From an uncultured Alphaproteobacteria bacterium (GTDB lineage: Bacteria > Pseudomonadota > Alphaproteobacteria > RF32 > CAG-239), in the NCBI GenBank assembly GCA_944392835.1, contig CALXYB010000004.1, positions 124,001 to 188,000 on the forward strand: DNA of 64,000 nucleotides. Direction: 5' to 3'. Shown one piece after another: positions 17,906 to 26,215 of this stretch (position 1 is the first letter of the stretch; each line of letters begins with the position of its first letter). The notes beneath the pieces are model-generated. The model searched no databases. It saw only the letters and a program-made list of their open reading frames with translations, and had not been told where the DNA came from. A program made the translations under genes and the position numbers.

Positions 17906-20671
17906 TTATCTGCTATGAACATTCATGTTTTTAAGCTCTTGTTGCTCTACCGCAATTCGGTTGTTTACAACCTCTTGAGCTCTGGCATCTTCATAACCTA
18001 ATTTACGAAGAATTTTGTAGTGTTCGCCATAGTCAACATAACGGAACTTACCGTCTGAATGTTGAACAACACCTAACTCTGCCAAACGGTTGATTTGGTC
18101 ACGACCACCGGCAAGCGTATCTTTACCCTCAAACGGCTTACCTGCTTTATAAGAAGTCGGCTGTTTCGGTTCTGGTGCCGGCTCTGTCTTTTCTTCCTCT
18201 GGAGTTGTTCTTTCCTCCACTTCCTTGCTGGCAGGTGTCGGATCATCCGGTTGGAGGGTTGGGTTTTGAACAGCAGGTTCTGTTCCTACTTTATTTTCAA
18301 CAGGTGTGCTTTCTATCGGTTTTTCACCACCAATGCGGTCAACCAAACGTTCGCTCTCACAATCATCCAACAAGAAACGTGAACGTGTGTTGATACCAAC
18401 ATAATTTGGATCTAAACTATAACCAAATCTTAGATCTGAGCGTTGACCATAGTTATAACCCGTCAAACCTTTGTGGATTTCCGTAATCTGCTGTTCCATT
18501 GTCAGCTTACGACAATTTTCATCACCTAACAAGGCTCTCAACAGCTCATCAGCATCACCTTTGCGAACATCTGCCGCACGCAAAAGAATAGCATGAGCAA
18601 TTTGCGCATCTGAAGCATTCGGGAAAGCTTGCCTGATTTGCTCATCCATATGTCCGACACGATAAATCATCATCTCGGCCTTAAGCGTTGCCTCAGAGCG
18701 ACTTACCTGAGAGTTGGTCAGCAATCTGATAACACTCTCGTGGCTCTTAGCTTCAACTTCCGGTCCATGATAGAAGTCATCATACTGAACAATGACATCA
18801 GGTCCTGTTCCTTCCGGATTTTGAGGAGACGCATTATTGTCTGCGCCATCATTACCATTTATGGTTACAACATCGCTCTGGCCATCTTCAACACTATGAT
18901 CTGTTGCCGGGTTGGGTTTGTCTGAGGTCGGAGTTGAGTTTGCATCTTCTTTTCCCTCACCTAACCATTTACCAAGCAAATCTCTTGCCCAAACACCTCC
19001 GGCGAAAGCTGCCGCTGAACCCAAACCAATCAACAAGCGACGATTGCGTTCTTTGGTGTCTCCGGCTTTTTGAGCCTCATAAACACTGGTGGCACTGCGC
19101 GTTAACATCGCTGCGCCGGAAATGCCCATTTTAGCTGCGCTGGTGTGCTGAGTTAACATTGTTGCTTGAGCAACGGTTTGCGCATCACCAATATGGGTAA
19201 GAGCACCTAAACCTGCGGCACCAAAACTCAACAATGATGAAGCCGTAAACAAACCAGCCAAAGCAGCTTCTTTTTTGTTTTGCTTTACAAACTTGCGGAA
19301 GCTGGTGCGTTCCTCTTTCGGTTGTTCCATATATTTATTGGTAAAAGGAACAACATGTTTTTTGAGAACATAAGCACCATAAGCGGCCATACCCAACGGA
19401 CCACCAAAACCGGCGACAAATGCCATACCGATAGCCGGAGCTGCTTTTTCAGCCATCAATGCGGCTCCGCGGACAAAGCCCCAAGTTTTGGGTCCGAATT
19501 TCTTCTCGCAGCGTTCGTCAAAACTTCTTATCTTTGCTTTAAACTTTTGGATTACGGGCAAGCTACCAAAAGCTCTTTCTATCTTCTCAACTTTAGAATC
19601 TATACGAGCAGATTCCGTTGCCATAAAGCCTAAAACGCTCTCCAAACGAACATGGGCTTTGCTCGGCTTCTTGCCTTCCGCATTGACATAGGTATCAATC
19701 TTGTTTTGCAGAACTTGGCGCAAATGTTCCTTGTTGCCGGTATAGTTGCTGAAGTTAATCGCATTACCGGTAACAATGGAATATACTGCTGTATCAATGT
19801 TGAACTTCAAGCGGTCAACATATTCTTCCTTGGTAACCTTTTTGCTGTCCATCATTTCAGCTTCGGTCTTGAGCTTGGCTTGTTCTACCAGCTCAGAACG
19901 AACATCATGCTTGTTGCCTTGTTCGTCATAGACATCCAAAACATTCAATGATGCGCGAGAATCTGCAAAAGTTTTATCTTTTTCATCCAAAGGATTAATT
20001 GAAGATGACAACATCTCAAGTTGTTGCATGTTTTTGGCAATATCTACACCTTTGAGATTATCCGTTTCATTAACCGCAATCGGAGTATCTTTAGGCTCAT
20101 CTTTTACTTCTGCAATCGGTGCTTTTGGGGCATCTTTGGGGGCAACATTTGCTTCGGATAAAATCTTCATTGCCTCGTCTTTGTCTTTGGTCCAAGAAAT
20201 ACTCTCCAAAGTACCATTGTGCAAAATGCCGTGTTTATCCAGATAGCGGATTTGTTCTTCCGTTAAAGGAATGCTTTCTGTTTTTGTTTCCGGAGCTTTT
20301 TTATTGCCCTGCTCTTTTTGTTTTGCCTCAACAATTTTTGCGACTTCTTTGTCTCTGGCATGTTTAGATACACGTGCAGCAATCTCAAGGGCTTTTTTAC
20401 CATCAGCCGTTAAATTATCATTCGCGTCAAAACCAACTTCTTCTGCCAACTCACGCAAAGCACTTGCTTCTTCCAAACTCATATTGGCTTGAAAATCTGC
20501 AGAGCTACGTGCGTAGGAAGATAAGCGTCCTTTGGCAAAGCCATTAACTAATTTGAACAAGCCAGCGCTGTTTTCGTCCGTCTTCAATACGGCGTAAACT
20601 TCCATTAACTCGGCAAGGCTTAAATTGTTCATGCCGGAATTAACTTTTTTGGCTGCTTCTTGAGCGTTCAT
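17906..20671 (-). CDS. Large unrecognised protein P1 of a four-gene cluster
   Basis: 921 residues, no signal peptide. The N-terminal helical domain (about 1-100, with VNSGMNNLSLAELMEVY) resembles that of P2 at 20777-24385. A long charged helical region follows. Residues about 398-570 hold several hydrophobic, Gly/Ala-rich helices (LMAEKAAPAIGMAF, GPLGMAAYGAYVL, LAGLFTASSLLSFGAAGLG, LLIGLGSAAAFAGG) that align in order with those of P2. Then come a Pro/Asn/Asp-rich linker, a helical domain (about 620-770), a Pro/Glu linker and a final ~75-residue domain (DQINRLAELGVVQHSDGKF). The AGGAG site is 9 bases from the ATG. Own promoter. Function unknown; it could be a membrane-associated scaffold or a secreted protein. 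Confidence 0.8.
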   Translation of the reverse strand: MNAQEAAKKVNSGMNNLSLAELMEVYAVLKTDENSAGLFKLVNGFAKGRLSSYARSSADFQANMSLEEASALRELAEEVGFDANDNLTADGKKALEIAARVSKHARDKEVAKIVEAKQKEQGNKKAPETKTESIPLTEEQIRYLDKHGILHNGTLESISWTKDKDEAMKILSEANVAPKDAPKAPIAEVKDEPKDTPIAVNETDNLKGVDIAKNMQQLEMLSSSINPLDEKDKTFADSRASLNVLDVYDEQGNKHDVRSELVEQAKLKTEAEMMDSKKVTKEEYVDRLKFNIDTAVYSIVTGNAINFSNYTGNKEHLRQVLQNKIDTYVNAEGKKPSKAHVRLESVLGFMATESARIDSKVEKIERAFGSLPVIQKFKAKIRSFDERCEKKFGPKTWGFVRGAALMAEKAAPAIGMAFVAGFGGPLGMAAYGAYVLKKHVVPFTNKYMEQPKEERTSFRKFVKQNKKEAALAGLFTASSLLSFGAAGLGALTHIGDAQTVAQATMLTQHTSAAKMGISGAAMLTRSATSVYEAQKAGDTKERNRRLLIGLGSAAAFAGGVWARDLLGKWLGEGKEDANSTPTSDKPNPATDHSVEDGQSDVVTINGNDGADNNASPQNPEGTGPDVIVQYDDFYHGPEVEAKSHESVIRLLTNSQVSRSEATLKAEMMIYRVGHMDEQIRQAFPNASDAQIAHAILLRAADVRKGDADELLRALLGDENCRKLTMEQQITEIHKGLTGYNYGQRSDLRFGYSLDPNYVGINTRSRFLLDDCESERLVDRIGGEKPIESTPVENKVGTEPAVQNPTLQPDDPTPASKEVEERTTPEEEKTEPAPEPKQPTSYKAGKPFEGKDTLAGGRDQINRLAELGVVQHSDGKFRYVDYGEHYKILRKLGYEDARAQEVVNNRIAVEQQELKNMNVHSR

Positions 20672-20709
20672 ATCTCTAAACTCCTTATTTTATTCACAAA
20701 TTTTAAGGC

Positions 20710-20737
20710 ATTATAGCACAAATTTTGTTTTTTTCAA
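20710..20737 (-). promoter_or_regulatory. Promoter of large-protein gene P1
   Basis: TTGAAA - 16 bases - TATAAT with a TGC extended -10, inside TTTGACAAAAAGGTATTGA. This context nearly matches the flagellin 2 promoter. Confidence 0.7.
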
Positions 20738-20776
20738 TACCTTTTTGTCAAATTAGGCTATTTTTTTGAAAATTAT

Positions 20777-23700
20777 TTATCTTCCTTCAGAATCTTTCAC
20801 ATTGGCATAGCCTGCTGTCATTATGGGCTTAACGGTGGTGAAGTCTTTATTTATACATTTCTCATGGAAATTATTATAAAAATTCTCCTGAGCCATCGTT
20901 CTTCTTAAGGGATCTTGACTGTTTAAGTCTTGGTACATCGGATGATCCTTGCCGACCTCAATTTTCAGATAACGTCCCATAATGTCAATCCCCGGACCGG
21001 CGTTGGTTATCTCCGTTATTTTGAAAGCGTGGCCGGATTCATCTACGCCGACATATTGGTTATTGCCTAATTTGTCCTTAAGACCAAATAGTTCTCCGTT
21101 ATTAAGTTTTTCTGCCGTAGACAAATTTGTTGTCTCATATTGCGACATACGGGAAAATACCTCTTTTTCAATGTCCGGCATTCCAGAAAATACGTCTTGC
21201 GTTTTTTGCTCAGTTTCCGACCGCGCTTGATTGGAAGTGTTTTCTACTCTTTGCTCTGCTTCTTCTCTTTCTTGGTTTTGGCGATATTGCTCGCGACGGT
21301 TGAGCTCATCATATCTTGAGTCTGCAGCCTCATACTTTTCTTCCATTAGAGACAGCGGCCCCTGTCTGTTTATTTCCTTAAGCAAAATATCTCTTTCTTG
21401 AAGAAGTTCCATAACCTCTTTATGATTTTTTCTGTTTGCTAAAGCTTCTTTATAATATGCTCGGACGGCTCTTTTGTCCTCGCCATAATTACCGGTCATT
21501 TCCGGAGCTTTGGTTTGATCCAATCCGTTACGCTTAAGTTCTTCTTTTATTTCGGCCATTCGGGCTTCCATATTTTTACGACCTTCAATTGCTCTGCCAA
21601 TTTGATCTCTTTCTGCTTTGGCTAATTTGATTTCCTTTTTGGAAAATTCCATTTGCTTTTTAACTTCATCTTTCATTGCCTCAGCATGTTTAAACTCTGC
21701 TTCAACCCTTTTGGCATCGGTTAACGGCAAACTTTTGAACTCATCTACGGATTTTCCTGTAAGTTTTACTCTCTCTACAGCTGCTTTCCAAGCGGCTTCC
21801 GCACGGGCTGCTTCTTGCTTGGCCTTAATTAAATCTTTGCCATCACCTTCATGAATAGCATAAGGGCTATTTTCATCTTGTTCTTGTACCGGCGATGTAC
21901 CCTGATTGTTATCCCCTTGTTTTTCTACCTTTTCTCCCTGAGGATTCTTTTTCGGATTCGTTTTTTCTTCCGGAGTATTGTCTTTTCCTCCTTGCGGATT
22001 CTCTGCTGGATTGGCATTGTTATCTTGTCCGTTTTTCGGAGCTTGACTTGGATTTGCCTTACCACCTCTGCCAGATGAATCCCTTTGATCCTCTATATTC
22101 TGCTGGCCATCCCCTTTGGCTACACCTTCATTTTCCGGTGTAATAACTTTACCATTCGGACGATATGAATAGCCGGTGCCTCCTTGTGAACGAACATCAT
22201 TTAAATAGTGACCTGTATTATCTACATTGGCGGAAGATCGATTGATAATTTCCATATCTGCCTTACTCAAAGCCTCACCTTTAAGTACACGCTCCATTGT
22301 AGAACGAATGTTGGTGCCTTCAACCGTCATTATCTTATCATTCGGCGCCAACAGGCGAGCTTGCTCCAACTTATAAAAGCTCTCTTCTGGATTTTTTATG
22401 CCGGCAGCTTTCAGTTGGCTATAAATTTTTTTCATATCAACACCCGGGTGGCGCTCAGCATTGCGGTTTAACATATTTTTTAGCTGAGATTCCGTTACGT
22501 GCCCCGTATCCGCCCCTCTGTCTGCTGAATTTTCAGGTGTTTTTGCTCCTGCCGGTGTTTCTTTGGCTAAATCGCCCAGCTCTTCAACTCGCTTGTGTAA
22601 GAGCATTTCTTTTTGCATCGGCGACATATTTTCATAAACTTTTGGATTTACGCCTAATTCATGCAGTTTGGCATCCAATTCGTTGCCTTTCAAGTTGGAG
22701 AAATCCGGTGTTCTGCCCTGAGTTTGCGCATTGATAACATCTGCTTTGGGCGCCGCTCCGGTTATGCCGTCAACTCCGGTATCATTGCTTGAAAATTTGC
22801 CTTTGAACCACCCAAATACTTTATCTCCGTATTCTGCACTCAGTACACCTACGGCTCCACCAAGGATTGAGGCTCCGGCTGTGATGGCCGCCTGTTTATA
22901 TAGCTTTTTGCGTTGCGCTTTGTCCTGCGTATTCAGGGCTGCTCGGAAATCCATTCCGGCATTTGTCAAACCTGATGTTACCGAAATTCCGCCTCTTATT
23001 GCTGCTTTTAAAAGTCTGTTTCCGGCTTTAGCGGCTGCCGTATCTCCGATTGCTTTGCCAACAAAGCCTACTGCATTCCAGCCATGTTCTGCAACATCCA
23101 ATCCGCCAAAAGTTGCGGATACGGCGGTCAGCGTTCCTGATGTAATCAGGGCTACTGCTTCTTTCGGGTTCTTCTTTAAGTATTCTATATAAGTTCCCTT
23201 AAATCCGCTTTCTTTGTACTTTTTCTGCTGTTCTTTGTAGAGTTTATAGGTATTATAGCCAGCCAAGCAAGCTAAACCAACGCTGCCAAATGTAGAGCCG
23301 ACAGCCAAAGAAAGCATACTTTTCTTTGCAGCTTGGTAAAGTTTCGGATGTTTTTCCTTCATCCTTTTATCAAAAGCAAGCGCGCGCTCTTTTAAGGTTT
23401 TGCTGCCTGTCTTTTCGGCAATACGATTATTGATGGCAACTTGCCCGCGGCTGTTGGTGATTAAGACAACTGTTGCAACCTGATTATCCACGTTATAATG
23501 CTTTGACGGATAATGGCGATTAATATAACCTTGAACTCTTTTGTTTGCTTCATCCTGAAATTCTTTGGTCTTTTCTTCCAGCTCTTTTTTCTCTTCTTCC
23601 GTCAGATTTTCTTTGTGAGATAATAAGCCGGCATTGGCTTCCTTAAACTCGGCAATCAGTTGGGCTTTTATGGTCTCTAAAGCAAGAGCATCCGCATGAA

Positions 23701-24385
23701 CGCCAATAAATTTGAATAATTTTTCTTTCTTTTCATTCGCACTTAGTTTTGCAAACTCGGGCAAAACAGCCAATTCTGCTTCCGCCTGCATAATGGCCAT
23801 TTCAAGCATCTCTTTGCGGAGCTCTTCCTTGTCCTTGATGCCGTCTTTATCTTGGGTAAGGTCAATATTATCAAAAAATGCGGCAAAGCTTGCAAGCTCA
23901 GGATGTTCCAGTTTCTTATCTGCAGTTTGTGCCAATAAATCCTTGCCGGCAATGAGGGCATCCATCTCGGCAATATTTTTGTCTAGGGTCTTGGCAAAAT
24001 CAGGGGTTAAATGCGTTAATTTGTTTTTGGCATCAAAATCTTGTTGCTCTTGCACTACCCTTTGTGTTGTCTGACCTTGGTTGGCGGTTGATTTATGAAC
24101 CGAAGCAACTTCTTGCGCAAGAGCTTTCATTCCTTCCAGCTCTTCCGGGGCACAATTCTCTTTACCTGAAGCGAAATCTTGTGTTTTTTGCTGAGCAAAA
24201 GCATCAAGCTTAGTAAAAGCTTCACCTGCCGGGCTCATTTCTCCGTTATGTGCTTTTAAGATATTGTATATTTTGCTCAGATCCTCAGTGCTAAGATTAT
24301 CCAACCCTTGATTAACAAGCTCTATAGCACGTTTCAATGTCTGCTCTTTTGTGTCTACTGTCTGAGGTTTTGCTTCATCCACCAT
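20777..24385 (-). CDS. Large unrecognised protein P2 of a four-gene cluster
   Basis: 1202 residues from the ATG at 24385, which has GAGG 8 bases upstream; the start at 24409 lacks one. Order: N-terminal helical domain (VNQGLDNLSTEDLSKIYNIL) homologous to P1; long Glu/Lys helices to about 340; a hydrophobic block at about 358-530 (VGSTFGSVGLACLAGY, AVALITSGTLTAVSATFGG, AITAGASILGGAVGVLSAEY) matching P1; a 600-770 helical region; a Gly/Asn/Pro low-complexity linker with repeated NPQG at about 800-860; a ~250-residue charged coiled coil; and a compact C-terminal domain (QYVGVDESGHAFKITEI). Paralogue of P1 with an added coiled coil. No enzymatic motif seen. Confidence 0.8.
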   Translation of the reverse strand: MVDEAKPQTVDTKEQTLKRAIELVNQGLDNLSTEDLSKIYNILKAHNGEMSPAGEAFTKLDAFAQQKTQDFASGKENCAPEELEGMKALAQEVASVHKSTANQGQTTQRVVQEQQDFDAKNKLTHLTPDFAKTLDKNIAEMDALIAGKDLLAQTADKKLEHPELASFAAFFDNIDLTQDKDGIKDKEELRKEMLEMAIMQAEAELAVLPEFAKLSANEKKEKLFKFIGVHADALALETIKAQLIAEFKEANAGLLSHKENLTEEEKKELEEKTKEFQDEANKRVQGYINRHYPSKHYNVDNQVATVVLITNSRGQVAINNRIAEKTGSKTLKERALAFDKRMKEKHPKLYQAAKKSMLSLAVGSTFGSVGLACLAGYNTYKLYKEQQKKYKESGFKGTYIEYLKKNPKEAVALITSGTLTAVSATFGGLDVAEHGWNAVGFVGKAIGDTAAAKAGNRLLKAAIRGGISVTSGLTNAGMDFRAALNTQDKAQRKKLYKQAAITAGASILGGAVGVLSAEYGDKVFGWFKGKFSSNDTGVDGITGAAPKADVINAQTQGRTPDFSNLKGNELDAKLHELGVNPKVYENMSPMQKEMLLHKRVEELGDLAKETPAGAKTPENSADRGADTGHVTESQLKNMLNRNAERHPGVDMKKIYSQLKAAGIKNPEESFYKLEQARLLAPNDKIMTVEGTNIRSTMERVLKGEALSKADMEIINRSSANVDNTGHYLNDVRSQGGTGYSYRPNGKVITPENEGVAKGDGQQNIEDQRDSSGRGGKANPSQAPKNGQDNNANPAENPQGGKDNTPEEKTNPKKNPQGEKVEKQGDNNQGTSPVQEQDENSPYAIHEGDGKDLIKAKQEAARAEAAWKAAVERVKLTGKSVDEFKSLPLTDAKRVEAEFKHAEAMKDEVKKQMEFSKKEIKLAKAERDQIGRAIEGRKNMEARMAEIKEELKRNGLDQTKAPEMTGNYGEDKRAVRAYYKEALANRKNHKEVMELLQERDILLKEINRQGPLSLMEEKYEAADSRYDELNRREQYRQNQEREEAEQRVENTSNQARSETEQKTQDVFSGMPDIEKEVFSRMSQYETTNLSTAEKLNNGELFGLKDKLGNNQYVGVDESGHAFKITEITNAGPGIDIMGRYLKIEVGKDHPMYQDLNSQDPLRRTMAQENFYNNFHEKCINKDFTTVKPIMTAGYANVKDSEGR

Positions 24386-24418
24386 TTTTTTGCCCTCTTT
24401 ATATTTCATACTAAGCTT

Positions 24419-24447
24419 ATTTTAGTACAAAAATACGGAAATTTCAA
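24419..24447 (-). promoter_or_regulatory. Promoter of large-protein gene P2
   Basis: TTGAAA - 17 bases - TAAAAT, preceded by TTTGACAAAATTTATTGA. It is a looser match to the flagellin/P1 architecture and lacks the TG extension. Confidence 0.55.
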
Positions 24448-24531
24448 TAAATTTTGTCAAATTTATTGTCGTTTTTCTTTTTTGTTATTGATTTTAATAT
24501 GGAAATCTTAATATTTATTTTATATTACAGG

Positions 24532-24568
24532 AATACCCGAATTATTCCCGACCACCATCTCGGGTATT
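24532..24568 (-). other. Inverted repeat spanning the stop codon of P3
   Basis: AATACCCGA (24532-24540) and TCGGGTATT (24560-24568) can pair around the P3 stop at 24542-24544. No T-run follows on the minus strand, so it is at best a weak terminator or an mRNA 3'-end stabiliser. Confidence 0.5.
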
Positions 24569-26113
24569 TTGCTGTACCATTCTTCCGGTTACACCCGCCT
24601 GAAGCTCAGCACTGTTTTCATTAATAAAAGTATTTTGTGGGGGCTGGATATTTTTATCTTTAGCTGTTTTTACTCGCCCCGTCTTGCGCAAAAGCTTTTG
24701 CTTGCGTTTATATTCCTTGCGCTCTTCCTCGTTCATGTTGTTATAATTGTATTTGCGAATTTCTTTTTTCTCTGCCGGAGGAAGTTTTTTAATATACGGC
24801 TTTTTCAGATTGATTTCTTTGGGCTTACTTCCTGCAATTTTCATTTTTTCTATAGCTGCGGCGGCTGCGGCTTTTTCTTTAGCCTCAGTTGATAAATCTT
24901 CACCTATTTTTACTTTGTTTATTTTTCTCTTCTTGGCCATCTTAAATATCTGACGAAAGATATTTAAATCTGGCTCTTTCTCGGTTTCCTGTTTTTCTTT
25001 CTGAGGATCTTGTTTCTTAAGGCTTTCTTTGGTAAGTATATTTTTGGGCTTTAATGATAGCTTTTTTTCTTCTTGCTTATTTGCTTTGTTGTTGATTTTT
25101 TCTTCTTCTTTTTCCTGATAAACTCTTTCCTTTTTACGTTGACCAACCAAAATTAAATCTTCTGCTGGCCGCTCAACAATTGCTGAATAGTCATTTTGCT
25201 CTTGCTCTTTAACACCTTCAAAAATTTTGGTAACAATTGCTTTTTCTTCTACAACCGTTTCTGCCAAAACCATATTTGCAGCGGCAAATTCTTTCCACTC
25301 AGATGCATCTTGTGTGGTTTCTGCCAGTTCTTTGGTTAACATTGCTTCACTTAATTGACGATTATAGTTGCTTTCGGCACTATTACCTGATAGGGCACGG
25401 ATTTCAAGCTGTTTTTCAGCCAAGTCTGAACCAAGCGTGTTTTCGTCTGTTTTGCCTTTATCTAGCTCTTTTTCTTCATTGGTCTTTTCTGCCTGCGTTT
25501 CAGGCGCATTGAATGGGGCTTTAGCGTTTCCTGCTTCTGCTTGTTTGGCCATATCTTCCTGCATAGATTGTACGGCTTCAGCGTCCATCTTATGCGCATT
25601 TAAGATTTGAGACATTTGCTCTTGCATTTTTTCTGCAGCTGCTTGCGAGAGACCGGGCGCAGAAATCTCTTTTTTATCGCCAACTTCTTGCCCTGATGTA
25701 CCATCCGGCTTGAAATCAATATGATTTTCATGCACAGGCTTAAGCATTGCCGCCTTAAATTCATCTGCCGTCATTCCACAGCGGGGATCATAAATATCCA
25801 ACTCGCCGCTAAGCGTATTTTTAAATCCTTTAACTTGACCAAAAGCAAGCAATGCCTCTGTGGCCGTTTTGCCGCCATCTGCCTCCGAACCATTTAAAGA
25901 AGCATCGTTAATCAGATTATATATTAATTTGTATTCAGCCGCGTTTTGAATAAGTTTGGTGCCTTCGGCAAAATCCTTAACTCTGCCAGCTGTATAGGCA
26001 TGTAGCTGTCCGCGGAGTTCAGCTTGTTCCGGCAAAGAAGAATCTAGGTGCTTATCTAAAAAGCTAAGCTCCGTGTAACTCATTGTTTGCCAATTGTAAG
26101 TTGTTTCAGCCAT
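24542..26113 (-). CDS. Unrecognised protein P3 of a four-gene cluster
   Basis: 523 residues without signal peptide or hydrophobic block. The N-terminus (SYTELSFLDKHLDSSLPEQ, then HAYTAGRVKDFAEG) resembles the helical start of P1 and P2. The middle is Gln/Glu/Asn-rich. From about residue 330 the protein is extremely Lys/Glu-rich, with many KK pairs (NKANKQEEKKLSLKPK, RKYNYNNMNEEERKEYKRKQ), and is probably disordered or nucleic-acid/membrane binding. GGAGG lies 6 bases before the ATG. It has its own promoter. Function unknown. Confidence 0.75.
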   Translation of the reverse strand: MAETTYNWQTMSYTELSFLDKHLDSSLPEQAELRGQLHAYTAGRVKDFAEGTKLIQNAAEYKLIYNLINDASLNGSEADGGKTATEALLAFGQVKGFKNTLSGELDIYDPRCGMTADEFKAAMLKPVHENHIDFKPDGTSGQEVGDKKEISAPGLSQAAAEKMQEQMSQILNAHKMDAEAVQSMQEDMAKQAEAGNAKAPFNAPETQAEKTNEEKELDKGKTDENTLGSDLAEKQLEIRALSGNSAESNYNRQLSEAMLTKELAETTQDASEWKEFAAANMVLAETVVEEKAIVTKIFEGVKEQEQNDYSAIVERPAEDLILVGQRKKERVYQEKEEEKINNKANKQEEKKLSLKPKNILTKESLKKQDPQKEKQETEKEPDLNIFRQIFKMAKKRKINKVKIGEDLSTEAKEKAAAAAAIEKMKIAGSKPKEINLKKPYIKKLPPAEKKEIRKYNYNNMNEEERKEYKRKQKLLRKTGRVKTAKDKNIQPPQNTFINENSAELQAGVTGRMVQQNTRDGGRE

Positions 26114-26141
26114 TTATTCCTCCGCCGTTTGATGCTTTATT

Positions 26142-26169
26142 ATTTTAGCAAAAAATTAGCAAACTGCAA
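26142..26169 (-). promoter_or_regulatory. Promoter of P3
   Basis: TTGCAG - 16 bases - TAAAAT with a TGC extension, about 30 bp upstream of the start codon and just past the P4 terminator region boundary. Confidence 0.55.
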
Positions 26170-26180
26170 TATTTTTACAT

Positions 26181-26212
26181 AAAAAAAGCCCCTCTGGCGA
26201 GAGGCTTTTTAT
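26181..26212 (-). terminator. Terminator of P4
   Basis: CCTCT/AGAGG stem extended by AAAAAG/CTTTTT across a 2-base bulge, with a T-run on the minus strand. It is 4 bp past the P4 stop. Confidence 0.8.
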
Positions 26213-26215
26213 TTT

